The notes beneath the pieces are model-generated. The model did no database searches. It saw only the letters and a list, made by a program, of their open reading frames with translations, and was not told the origin of the DNA. This document shows positions 44,342 to 52,214 of a stretch of DNA of 64,000 nucleotides, one piece after another; within the stretch, counting starts at the first letter, position 1; every line of letters begins with the position of its first letter. Both the position numbers and the translations under genes were made by a program. The DNA lies in assembly GCF_014876185.1 (NCBI RefSeq), contig NZ_JADALJ010000001.1:3701501-3765500 (forward strand), given 5' to 3'. This DNA comes from Rufibacter sp. LB8. GTDB taxonomy: Bacteria; Bacteroidota; Bacteroidia; Cytophagales; Hymenobacteraceae.

Positions 44342-44370
44342 TATCAAGTAGCAGGTATCAGGTAGCAAGA
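44342..44370 (+). repeat. solo arm of the GTAGCAA/GTATCAG periodic family
   Basis: TATCAAGTAGCAGGTATCAG and GTAGCAAG directly follow the thiolase stop, 36 bases before GIY-YIG element 2. Confidence 0.5.
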
Positions 44371-44406
44371 ATAAAGTTGGCTGGCAGAATCTACTAAGTT
44401 CTGCCT

Positions 44407-44801
44407 CCCTTCTTTGTCATCCTGAAAGGATCTCGGAGGCAAGCTAGACAAGCAGAAGCTATGAAACAGCATAATTACTTTGTCTACATCACGTCAAATC
44501 CAACAAAGACCGTTTTCTACGTGGGCATGACCAATGATTTGGACAGAAGGCTGTTTGAACACCGAGAGAATAGAGGCAAGCCAGAGACGTTTGCCGGGAA
44601 ATACTACTGCTACAAACTACTTTACTATGAACGGTTTACGTACGTGCAACACGCCATAGAGACAGAAAAGGAATTGAAGCTATTAAACAGAGAAGAGAAA
44701 GTTGCTTTGGTCAAAACGATGAATCCAAAGATGGTTTTTCTGACAATAGCTGACTGAGTTACAGTTCGCCACCGAGATCCTTTCAGGATGACAAAGAAGG
44801 G
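44407..44801. mobile_element. GIY-YIG element 2 with 34-bp terminal inverted repeats
   Basis: A 395-bp unit. Left arm 44407-44440 and right arm 44768-44801 match at 33 of 34 positions. The outer CTTTGTCATCCTGAAAGGA is shared with element 1. The inner half differs from element 1 (TCTCGG instead of CCTTGTG) but is matched between the two arms of this unit. Spacer between the thiolase and acyl-CoA dehydrogenase genes. Confidence 0.75.
44461..44757 (+). CDS. GIY-YIG family endonuclease-like protein (UPF0213 type)
   Basis: 98 residues, paralogue of the 42787-43083 product with the same length. NYFVYI, FYVGMTNDLDRRLFEH, Arg30, His34 and Glu57 (YYER) are kept, and TFAGKYYCYKLLYYER is almost unchanged. 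The strongest divergence lies in residues 21-40 and in the last third. All key positions remain, so both copies could be active; neither shows decay. Encoded alone between the inverted repeats of element 2. Confidence 0.88.
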   Translation: MKQHNYFVYITSNPTKTVFYVGMTNDLDRRLFEHRENRGKPETFAGKYYCYKLLYYERFTYVQHAIETEKELKLLNREEKVALVKTMNPKMVFLTIAD

Positions 44802-44890
44802 ATGAAGTAACAGTAGATTGACTGCCACTAGGTGAGTCAATCAGTATGAAAAGTCTAAAATCTAACTACTAGAATCTAGCACCTAACAAT

Positions 44891-46678
44891 ATGGAAACTA
44901 CCAACAAAACCCTAAAAGGCGGTGAGTTCATCATCAAATCAACCAGCGCCCAGGATATTTTCATCCCAGAGGAATTCTCTGAGGAACAGCGCATGATGGC
45001 CGACATGGCCCAACAGTTTGTACACACCGAAGTACACCCGCTGGTGGAGCGTTTAGACAACCACGAAGAAGGCCTGATGGAAGGTCTTATGAAAAAGGCC
45101 GGTGATTTGGGTTTGTTCGGGGTGGCCATTCCGGAGGAGTACGGTGGGCTGAACATGGACTTCAACTCATCTTTGCTCGTGACGGAGTCGGTGGGGTCAG
45201 GGCATTCGTTCCCGGTGGCCTTTGCGGCACATACCGGTATTGGCACCTTGCCTATTTTGTACTTCGGCACCGAGGAGCAGAAAGCCAAGTATATTCCTAA
45301 ACTGACCTCGGGCGAATGGGCGGCTTCTTACTGCTTGACCGAGCCCGGTTCTGGGTCAGATGCGCTGGCGGCCAAAACCAAAGCTGTCTTAGATGCCGCC
45401 GGTGAGAACTACATCCTGAACGGGGTGAAAATGTGGATCACCAACGCGGGCTTCGCCGATGTGTTCATTGTGTTCGCGCAGGTAGACGGTGACAAGTTCA
45501 CGGGCTTTATTGTAGAGAAAGGCTATGAAGGTCTGAGTCTGGGTCCCGAAGAGCACAAAATGGGCATCAAAGGTTCTTCCACCCGCCAGGTGTTCCTCAC
45601 AGACTGCAAAGTGCCAAAGGAAAACGTGCTGGGCCAGATTGGCAAGGGTCATTTGATCGCCTTTAACATCTTGAACATTGGCCGTATTAAGCTGGCGGCG
45701 GCGTGTTTGGGTGCCTGTAAGCAAGTAACCGACCTGTCTGTGAAGTATGCCAACGAGCGTATTCAGTTCAAGATTCCAATCTCTAAGTTCGGGGCGATTC
45801 GGCATAAATTGGCCGAGCAGGCCATTAGAATTTTTGCCGTGGAGTCTGCCTTGTACCGTTGCGGAAACGACATTCACAACAAAGAACAGGAGCTATTGGC
45901 CGCCGGAAAAGGCTATAATGAAGCGGTGCTGGAAGCGGCCCGTGAGTTCGCCGTAGAAGCTGCTATCTTGAAAGTGGACAGCTCTGAGGTGCTGGATTAC
46001 GTGGTAGACGAAGGCGTGCAGATTTACGGCGGCTACGGCTTCTCGGCAGATTATCCTATGGACCGCGCGTACCGTGATGCCCGCATCAACCGCATCTTTG
46101 AAGGCACCAACGAGATTAACCGCATGCTCATTGTGGACATGGTCTTGAAAAAAGCCATGAAAGGCGAGCTGGATTTAATGGGCCCCGCCGCCGCCGTGCA
46201 GCAGGAATTGATGGCCATCCCAGACTTCGGTGACGAAGACAACAGCCTGTTCGCCGCCGAGAAAAAAGCCGTGGATAAGTTCAAGAAAGCTGTGCTCTTG
46301 ACCGCCGGTACCGCCGTGCAGAAATTCATGATGACCTTAGACAAAGAGCAGGAAGTCCTGATGTACATCGCTGATATGGCCATTCAGACGTACATTGCCG
46401 AGTCTACCTTGCTGCGCGTGGAAAAACTGGTGAGCAAAAACGGCGAGGAAGCCGCCCAGCGCCAGCTAGACATGGTGCGCGTGGTCATCAATGACGCCGC
46501 TGACCGCATCAACAAAGCTGGCAAAGAAGCCCTGGCCGCCATGACCGAGCCCGGCGATGAGCAGAAACTGTTGCTGATTGGCCTCAAGCGCTTCACCAAA
46601 CTGGAGCCGTACAACACCAAAGAAGCCCGCCGCAGAATTGCAGCTGAGATGATCAAGTCCAACGAGTTCGTGTACTAA
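44891..46678 (+). CDS. acyl-CoA dehydrogenase
   Basis: 595 residues, longer than the classic roughly 380-residue enzyme because of a C-terminal helical extension typical of the VLCAD-like type. FGVAIPEEYGGLNMDF, YCLTEPGSGSDALAAKTKA (FAD binding), MWITNAGFADVF, and YGGYGFSADYPMDRAYRDARINRIFEGTNEINRM with the second FAD signature are clear. It performs the first, FAD-linked beta-oxidation step. Last gene of the fatty-acid degradation unit; a palindrome and a terminator follow. Electrons would go to ETF, which is not in this window. Confidence 0.95.
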   Translation: METTNKTLKGGEFIIKSTSAQDIFIPEEFSEEQRMMADMAQQFVHTEVHPLVERLDNHEEGLMEGLMKKAGDLGLFGVAIPEEYGGLNMDFNSSLLVTESVGSGHSFPVAFAAHTGIGTLPILYFGTEEQKAKYIPKLTSGEWAASYCLTEPGSGSDALAAKTKAVLDAAGENYILNGVKMWITNAGFADVFIVFAQVDGDKFTGFIVEKGYEGLSLGPEEHKMGIKGSSTRQVFLTDCKVPKENVLGQIGKGHLIAFNILNIGRIKLAAACLGACKQVTDLSVKYANERIQFKIPISKFGAIRHKLAEQAIRIFAVESALYRCGNDIHNKEQELLAAGKGYNEAVLEAAREFAVEAAILKVDSSEVLDYVVDEGVQIYGGYGFSADYPMDRAYRDARINRIFEGTNEINRMLIVDMVLKKAMKGELDLMGPAAAVQQELMAIPDFGDEDNSLFAAEKKAVDKFKKAVLLTAGTAVQKFMMTLDKEQEVLMYIADMAIQTYIAESTLLRVEKLVSKNGEEAAQRQLDMVRVVINDAADRINKAGKEALAAMTEPGDEQKLLLIGLKRFTKLEPYNTKEARRRIAAEMIKSNEFVY

Positions 46679-46720
46679 GTTTTAGACACAAAACGAAAGA
46701 CTGTCTCCATTTTATACTTG

Positions 46721-46758
46721 CGTTTTCGGGCTCATTTCCAGAAATGAGCCCGAAAACA
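46721..46758. repeat. family-P intergenic palindrome
   Basis: CGTTTTCGGGCTCATTTC with GAAATGAGCCCGAAAACAG, almost perfect, after the acyl-CoA dehydrogenase gene. Confidence 0.85.
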
Positions 46759-46797
46759 GAAAAGCCCCGCCAATTGGTGGGGCTTTTCTGTTTTTGT
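46757..46797. terminator. bidirectional terminator
   Basis: CAGAAAAGCCCCGCCA pairs with TGGTGGGGCTTTTCTG; T run to the right. Between convergent genes ending at 46678 and 46810. Confidence 0.87.
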
Positions 46798-46809
46798 GGA
46801 CGAAGGGAT

Positions 46810-47406
46810 TTACCCGCGGCGTCTTTCCAGCAGAATCATCATCATGAGGCTGAGCACAATGCGTTCCTGTTCGCCGGGTTCAAAGTCGCTTTCCTGCGTG
46901 ACCGTGAATTTTCTTCCGAAGAAGGATTTCTGTTTTTTGAGCGTGGCAATGCGCGTGCCGTCTGGGCGGGTGACGGTGTAGCTGGGGTTGAAGAAGTAGC
47001 CGGTCAGCAGGTTGACTACCGGAATCTCGCTCAACAGCGCATCGCCCAGCCTGATCCAGACGTTGCCTTCGCGTATGGTGAAGTCCTGCTGCTGGTGTTG
47101 GTCATAGACCTCGTAATGCGCTTTCCACATAGAGGCCCAGCCTTTGCGGGCCACCCGGCCCACTTCTTGCCCGGCGGCGTCTCTGAAGACATAAGCCGCC
47201 GAAAAATCTATCCACTTGTTGGCCTTAATGGTGTAAAGCAGGTCAGACTGTGACTCATCTGTGAACACGTTCACTTCTTCCACCAGCTTGAACATTTTCT
47301 GGCGCACGTAGCAAACCGTGAGGCCGCCCGCGTTTTTTACGGTGAAATCATTGGCCAGCGTAGTGACCTTAAACTGGAAATCTAATGGGAAATCAAAATC
47401 TTGCAT
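46810..47406 (-). CDS. LURP-one-related / scramblase-like fold protein
   Basis: 198 residues, no signal peptide. A series of short beta-strands with turns (FKVTTLANDFTVKN, YVRQKMFKLVEEVNVFTDE, LYTIKANKWIDFSAAYVF, GQEVGRVARKGWASMWKAHYEV) is the pattern of the LURP-one-related (LOR) twelve-stranded barrel fold shared with Tubby and phospholipid scramblases. A hydrophobic helix near the C-terminus (RIVLSLMMMILLERRRG) fits the central helix of that fold. Function in bacteria unknown; probably membrane- or nucleotide-associated. Confidence 0.75.
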   Translation of the reverse strand: MQDFDFPLDFQFKVTTLANDFTVKNAGGLTVCYVRQKMFKLVEEVNVFTDESQSDLLYTIKANKWIDFSAAYVFRDAAGQEVGRVARKGWASMWKAHYEVYDQHQQQDFTIREGNVWIRLGDALLSEIPVVNLLTGYFFNPSYTVTRPDGTRIATLKKQKSFFGRKFTVTQESDFEPGEQERIVLSLMMMILLERRRG

Positions 47407-47431
47407 AGGTTTGTCTGTATAAGTTTGGCGG

Positions 47432-47472
47432 GCGTTTTCGGGCTCATTTCTGAAAACGAGCCCGAAAACGGA
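47432..47472. repeat. family-P intergenic palindrome
   Basis: GCGTTTTCGGGCTCATTTCT with GAAAACGAGCCCGAAAACGG, just before the stop of the 47477 gene. Confidence 0.85.
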
Positions 47473-47476
47473 AATT

Positions 47477-48934
47477 TTATTTAAACGTGAGGCGGCTCAA
47501 CCTGAGACCGGCCGATGCTTTGGAAGGGCGGGTGACGGTGATGATGGTGCGTTCGTCCAGCCAGGTGGTGAAGTCTTTGGCGTAGGCCACTTCCATGTCA
47601 TTGGCTACGTTCAAACCCACGGCTTTGGGCGGTTCGGCGGCGCCGGTGAGCAGGTGCAGGGAACGGTTGTACAGATCGGTCTTGCCCTTGAGCGTCTCCA
47701 GGGTGAGCAGCTGTAGCCGGTTCCCGAACAAATTGGCCCTGTAGGAAATGCCTGAGAAGCCTTCCTGCGACGGAGCGGTCTGTTTTTTGAGAATCACGGA
47801 GTTCCAGGTGGGTTTCTGGTATTCATCATAGGCGAAGAGCAGAAGTTCACGGGCGTGGTAGGGGCTGGTCTCGCCCCCTTCGGTGAATTTCTTTTCGGCC
47901 ATAATCAACGAGTGGCCCTCTGCGCTTACCAGAATGTCTGAAAGGTAAATGTCTTCCATGCGCTCTGCGCCGGTGGCCTGGTTGAGCTTCTGGGTGAAGG
48001 CGGGCGTGAACTGAAACTCATCCGCGAAGCGCATGTTGTTGATGGTGTAGTCAAACTTGACCATTTTAAGGGCCTGGTAGGTGCCGGTATTCTCTTCGGC
48101 TACAAGTACGGCGGCGTAGAGGCTGCTGTCTTGCTGCACCTTGTAAAAGGCATCTATCACGTACATTTTTACACCATTGAACACGCCGCCTACCATTACT
48201 TCCATGACCTTGATCTCATTGTCCTGGTTGTTGTAGCGGCGCACGCTCAGGCGCATGGCGTTGTCGGTGAGCAGGGTCACGTACTGGAACCCGGCATTGT
48301 CAATCATAACCCGCGCGCTCACCTGGCCCTGCGAAGTCCTGAAGTCATAGAGGCGGTCGCGCAGTTTCTGCAAAGAGGCGTCAAACACCTGGGCCTGCAT
48401 GGACTGCAGCTGCTCATCTTGCGTGATGGTGTGGTAGGTGACCAGCTTAGACCCATCTTCAGAAAGGGCCACATTCAGCCGCCTGCTTTTGCTGGGGGCT
48501 TCCTGCAATTTCTTCTGTTGTACTTCTTTGCCGGTGGTGAGGTCTATCAGGCGGGCATACAGGGCCTGGCTTCCCTGGTCGGCCAGCAAGCGGTGGGTGA
48601 TGACCAGGGCAGTGGTGCCGTTTACAGAGAAAGCTTCTACGGTTTCCTGCCTTAGCAGAGCAATGGGCGAAGACCATTTGGTTTTGAGGTCTGCCCCGTA
48701 ACGCTCCACCGCGTAGGCATCCGCCGATTTCCGGCTTAAGATGACAAAATCAGCACCGCCCACCGGGAACGCCTTGCGCGGAATGCGCTGGTTGTAGAGG
48801 TCACCGGTGGTCTCAGGGGCGTAGGAGAATGCTACAGATTTTATCTTCTGCGCCGTGGCTGCTTGTTGGCAAAAAAGGAGGCAGAGCACGGCAAGCCATG
48901 ATGTTCTAAAGAAATAGAGCCGCATAAAATTCAT
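47477..48934 (-). CDS. secreted hypothetical protein
   Basis: 485 residues with a signal peptide (MRLYFFRTSWLAVLCLLF, cleavage near ATAQ; the start may be the ATG at 48934 or the one 9 bases inside). The mature part is strand-rich with repeated blade-like units (KLVTYHTITQDE, ALVITHRLLADQG, FQYVTLLTDNAMRLSVRRYN), which could be a beta-propeller. No catalytic motif. Periplasmic or surface-exposed. Function unknown. Confidence 0.72.
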   Translation of the reverse strand: MNFMRLYFFRTSWLAVLCLLFCQQAATAQKIKSVAFSYAPETTGDLYNQRIPRKAFPVGGADFVILSRKSADAYAVERYGADLKTKWSSPIALLRQETVEAFSVNGTTALVITHRLLADQGSQALYARLIDLTTGKEVQQKKLQEAPSKSRRLNVALSEDGSKLVTYHTITQDEQLQSMQAQVFDASLQKLRDRLYDFRTSQGQVSARVMIDNAGFQYVTLLTDNAMRLSVRRYNNQDNEIKVMEVMVGGVFNGVKMYVIDAFYKVQQDSSLYAAVLVAEENTGTYQALKMVKFDYTINNMRFADEFQFTPAFTQKLNQATGAERMEDIYLSDILVSAEGHSLIMAEKKFTEGGETSPYHARELLLFAYDEYQKPTWNSVILKKQTAPSQEGFSGISYRANLFGNRLQLLTLETLKGKTDLYNRSLHLLTGAAEPPKAVGLNVANDMEVAYAKDFTTWLDERTIITVTRPSKASAGLRLSRLTFK

Positions 48935-49331
48935 ATTTGTACCTACCGTAAATATACGCCATGCCGCCTTAGGAACTGTTTAGCGCATGAAAGAGAATTA
49001 CTAAAATAGTATTGATGAAAATGTAAATAATTAATTGCTAGCCTATTAATAAAATTGCGCCTATCTTTGCACCCGCATTGGGCAGGCTGCTAAATACCAT
49101 AGCATTCTGTGTGAAAGTACTATTTACGGTCATACTGCAACTTGTGGATAAGTTTTTATGCCAGTTGCAGAACCTCAACAAAGGTTGCCCGTACATACCT
49201 AGGCTTATTGAGTTGATAAGTTCAGGTGGGGGAGAGCGGTGTGGTGGTAAGCAAAGAAATTAAAGTAAAACTATCTCTTCTAAAGCCCCTGCGCTAGAGC
49301 CTGATAGCAAGTGAAAATTAACGAGTAGTAT
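48935..49331. other. gene-free region with promoter and structured leader
   Basis: About 400 bases. The left 100 bases are AT-rich. A TATCTTTG box at 49062 faces right. The following roughly 250 bases contain a perfect 8-bp stem (CTGCAACT 49135-49142 with AGTTGCAG 49163-49170). A 61-codon frame at 49078-49263 has no protein-like features. Confidence 0.5.
49062..49069 (+). promoter_or_regulatory. -7 promoter element with long leader
   Basis: TATCTTTG fits TAnnTTTG and is followed by CACCC. The next gene starts 263 bases further on. A TTG lies 24 bases upstream, wider than usual. Confidence 0.45.
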
Positions 49332-49562
49332 ATGAAATTTATTTTTAAGATGTTGGTGCTGGTGGGAATGATTCTGGTCGGAAAATTCTTAAAAGAAGAC
49401 GCTTCAACAACAATTGTGAAACAAAACGGAGTGGCTACACAGAATATTTATTCTTTAGGAGAAAAGCCTTCTTTGCCGTTTGCACAGCCTACTAATCAAA
49501 AAAACGAACCTGTAACTAAAATAGGAAATCCTGAGAAAAACTTTACTTACTCGTTGAACTAA
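49332..49562 (+). CDS. small secreted or membrane-anchored peptide, hypothetical
   Basis: 76 residues. An N-terminal hydrophobic segment (FIFKMLVLVGMILVGKFL) is a signal or anchor; the rest is polar, rich in Asn, Lys, Pro and Thr and probably unstructured. It is preceded by AACGAGTAGTAT with little Shine-Dalgarno. Isolated between divergent and convergent neighbours. Could be a small envelope protein; no family recognised. Confidence 0.5.
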   Translation: MKFIFKMLVLVGMILVGKFLKEDASTTIVKQNGVATQNIYSLGEKPSLPFAQPTNQKNEPVTKIGNPEKNFTYSLN

Positions 49563-49598
49563 GAATTTTTTCCCTCTTTCAGAGGCCCTGACTTTAGT

Positions 49599-51695
49599 CT
49601 AACTGATCCGGCTCCAATTCACGGCGTTGGCACTCAGTGACCGAATATGCCGCAACAAGTTGGCATGCTCCGGAAGACTTAAGTCAGGGTCTTTTTCTAT
49701 GATCGCCTGCGCCGCCACCCGGCTCTCTTTTAAAATGGTGGCATCTTTAGACAGATCTGCAATCAGCAAGTCCAGCACCCCGCTCTGTTGGGTGCCCATC
49801 AAGTCTCCCGGTCCGCGCAGTTTCAGGTCAATATCGGCAATCTCGAAGCCGTTGTTGGTACGCACCATGGTCTCAATGCGCGTTTTGCCTTCTTTGCTGA
49901 GTTTGTAGCCCGTCATTAAGATGCAGTAGCTTTGGTCAGCACCCCGGCCCACGCGGCCTCTTAGCTGGTGCAGCTGCGCCAATCCAAATCGTTCGGCATT
50001 TTCAATCACCATTACGCTGGCGTTTGGCACGTTCACGCCTACTTCAATTACGGTGGTGGCCACCATAATCTGCGTCTCGTGCTTCACGAAGCGCTGCATT
50101 TCGTAGTCTTTGTCGGCTGGCTTTAATCTTCCGTGTACCATGCTCACTTGGTACTCTGGGAACGCGCGGGTGATGCTCTCGTAGCCGTCCATTAGGTCTT
50201 TGTATTCCAGACCTTCAGATTCTTCAATGAGCGGGTACACAATGTAAATCTGCCGCCCCAGCTTTATCTGCTCTCTAATAAACCCGAAGACTTTCAGGCG
50301 GTTGCTGTCATAGCGGTGCACGGTGATGATCTCTTTTCTTCCGGCGGGCATTTCGTCAATCACAGAAACATCCAGGTCGCCGTACAGGGTCATGGCCAGC
50401 GTGCGGGGGATTGGCGTGGCCGTCATGACCAGCACGTGCGGAATGATGCGTGGGTTCTTCTGCCAGAGCTTGGAGCGCTGCGCCACACCAAAGCGGTGCT
50501 GTTCGTCAATGATGCAAAGCCCGAGGTTCTGATACTGCACTTCGTCTTCCAGCAGGGCGTGTGTCCCAACAATCATTTTCATTTCGCCGGAACGGAGTTG
50601 TTCGTGTAGGATTCTTCGGTCTGCTTTTTTGGTGGAGCCGGTGAGTTTGCCCAGCAGGATGCCTAGTTTCTCTGCGAAATGCTTTAAGCCTTGGTAATGT
50701 TGGTCAGCCAGAATTTCTGTGGGTGCCATGATACAGGCTTGCGCGCCGTTATCCGTAGCTAAGAGCATGGTCACGAACGCGACGATGGTTTTGCCGCTGC
50801 CCACATCGCCCTGCAACAGTCGGTTCATCTGCTTGCCCGCTATTACGTCTTGGTAAATCTCGCGCACCACGCGTTTTTGGGCGCCGGTGAGGTCAAAGGG
50901 CAGGTGGTTTTTATAGAACTCGGTGAGCGTGGGCGTTTTGCTGAAAATTTGTCCGGCCAGTTCGGCTTTGCGTTTGGTGCGGGTGCGCAGGAGCTTGAGC
51001 TGGGTGTAGAAGAGTTCCTCAAACTTGAGCCGGAACCGCGCGGCCTGCAGCGTGTCCCAGTTTTTGGGGAAATGAATCTGAATCATGGCCTCGCGCTTAG
51101 ACACCAGGCGGTAGTTGTCCACCAGGTCAGGCGTGAGCGTTTCGGGTAGGTGCGTGGGCGACAGCTTGAGCAGTTCCATCATCATTTTACTGATGACTTT
51201 GCTGTCTACGCGGTGGTTCTTGAGCTTGTCGGTGGTGTGGTAAACGGGCTGCAGGTAGGTTTGCTCCACCTTTACTTCAGAGGCTTCCTCCAGGTCAGGG
51301 TGAGCCATGTTAAACCTGCCGTTGAACAAACTGGGCTTCCCGAATGCGATGTATTCCTGGTTCACCTTCAGTTGCACGTTCATCCATTTCACGCCCTTGA
51401 ACCAAACCAGCTCCATCTCCCCAGACGCGTCTCTAATGATGGCACTCAAGCGTTGCTTTCGGCCTTCACCCAAGAGGTTTTTCTCTAAGATTCGACCTTT
51501 GATTTGCACGTATTGCATGTCTTCATTCAGATCCGCGATGGCGTGGAACTGCGTGCGGTCCATGTACCGGAAGGGATAGTGCTGGATGAGGTCGCCGTAC
51601 GTGAAAATGCCCAGCTCCAGCTGCAGCAGGTTCGCGCGTTGGGGCCCCACGCCCTTCAGAAACTCAATTTTGGTATGGAAAAAACCGGAAGACAC
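49599..51695 (-). CDS. recG: ATP-dependent DNA helicase RecG
   Basis: 698 residues, normal length. The N-terminal wedge/OB domain (FLKGVGPQRANLLQLELGIFTYGDLIQHYPFRY) is followed by superfamily-2 helicase motifs: RLLQGDVGSGKTIVA (Walker A), IIDEQHRFG (DExH), VMTATPIPRTLAMTLYGD, and QIMVATTVIEVGVNVPNA with QLHQLRGRVGRG (motif VI). It drives fork regression and branch migration in recombination and repair. The translated start is just downstream of a family-P palindrome. Single gene. Confidence 0.96.
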   Translation of the reverse strand: MSSGFFHTKIEFLKGVGPQRANLLQLELGIFTYGDLIQHYPFRYMDRTQFHAIADLNEDMQYVQIKGRILEKNLLGEGRKQRLSAIIRDASGEMELVWFKGVKWMNVQLKVNQEYIAFGKPSLFNGRFNMAHPDLEEASEVKVEQTYLQPVYHTTDKLKNHRVDSKVISKMMMELLKLSPTHLPETLTPDLVDNYRLVSKREAMIQIHFPKNWDTLQAARFRLKFEELFYTQLKLLRTRTKRKAELAGQIFSKTPTLTEFYKNHLPFDLTGAQKRVVREIYQDVIAGKQMNRLLQGDVGSGKTIVAFVTMLLATDNGAQACIMAPTEILADQHYQGLKHFAEKLGILLGKLTGSTKKADRRILHEQLRSGEMKMIVGTHALLEDEVQYQNLGLCIIDEQHRFGVAQRSKLWQKNPRIIPHVLVMTATPIPRTLAMTLYGDLDVSVIDEMPAGRKEIITVHRYDSNRLKVFGFIREQIKLGRQIYIVYPLIEESEGLEYKDLMDGYESITRAFPEYQVSMVHGRLKPADKDYEMQRFVKHETQIMVATTVIEVGVNVPNASVMVIENAERFGLAQLHQLRGRVGRGADQSYCILMTGYKLSKEGKTRIETMVRTNNGFEIADIDLKLRGPGDLMGTQQSGVLDLLIADLSKDATILKESRVAAQAIIEKDPDLSLPEHANLLRHIRSLSANAVNWSRIS

Positions 51696-51711
51696 CTATA
51701 GCAGACGCAGC

Positions 51712-51753
51712 TCCGTTTTTGGCCTCGTTTCCGGAAATGAGCCCGAAAACGCC
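51712..51753. repeat. family-P intergenic palindrome
   Basis: CTCCGTTTTTGGCCTCGTTT with GAAATGAGCCCGAAAACG, upstream of recG. Confidence 0.8.
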
Positions 51754-51934
51754 CGCCAAGCCGCTCTGTAAAATTACAGAAAAGACCTGACGCGGACTAA
51801 TTTGCCCTGCAGGTTTGCCCGCTGAACTTCGACTTTAAATTTGTTGGTGTGCTCTGGCGAAATGCCGTATTTGTTCCTTTTGAAAACGCAGCTAAAAATA
51901 GAAGCTTTCGTATATAGATTATCTACTCACCAAA

Positions 51935-52055
51935 GAAAGGAGGGACAATCTGCGCTAGGCTAGTACGGGTTACTGGTAAGCACCTTCCACGCTGGTAAGC
52001 GTTACGCCATTGAGTGGCAATTGGAAGCCCCGGTTTAGCCGGGGCTTTTCTTTTT
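51935..52055 (+). ncRNA. candidate small structured RNA
   Basis: No ORF, but a chain of stems ending in a terminator: CTTCCA with TGGAAG encloses CGCT/AGCG, and GGTAAGC is repeated twice. The class is not known to me, and a 5' end is not defined. Confidence 0.3.
52026..52055 (+). terminator. terminator without an upstream ORF
   Basis: AGCCCCGG, TTTA loop, CCGGGGCT, then TTTCTTTTT. It faces right and ends a transcript that carries no visible gene. Confidence 0.8.
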
Positions 52056-52064
52056 GGGGAGATG

Positions 52065-52102
52065 TATTTTCGGGCTCGTTTTGAGAAATGAGGCGGAAAG
52101 CA
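52065..52102. repeat. decayed family-P palindrome
   Basis: TATTTTCGGGCTCGTTTTGA with GAAATGAGGCGGAAAGC. The right arm has lost its match. Confidence 0.6.
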
Positions 52103-52214
52103 ACTTTTTTAGTGATTAAATAAGTTAATTTAGGGTGGTGGATAAATATTCAATTGAAGTTATCCAATGTTTAACCTCACCAGATTCGCTGACTGTCAAT
52201 TCAGTGCGTTAAGG

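Larger units (their letters stand above)
51696..52214. other. gene-free region with palindromes and a terminator
   Basis: About 520 bases without a credible ORF. In order: a family-P palindrome at 51712, an AT-rich stretch around 51880-51930, a possibly structured transcript ending in the terminator at 52026-52055, a decayed palindrome at 52065, then AT-rich sequence leading to the end of the PD-(D/E)XK gene. Confidence 0.55.

Noticed and set aside
40299-46678. The GIY-YIG units as homing introns or inteins
   Set aside because: They lie in spacers, not inside genes, and the neighbouring proteins are complete and of normal length.
49078-49263. A 61-codon frame in the leader region
   Set aside because: It begins only about 10 bases after the -7 box, has no family features, and the region is better explained as an untranslated leader.
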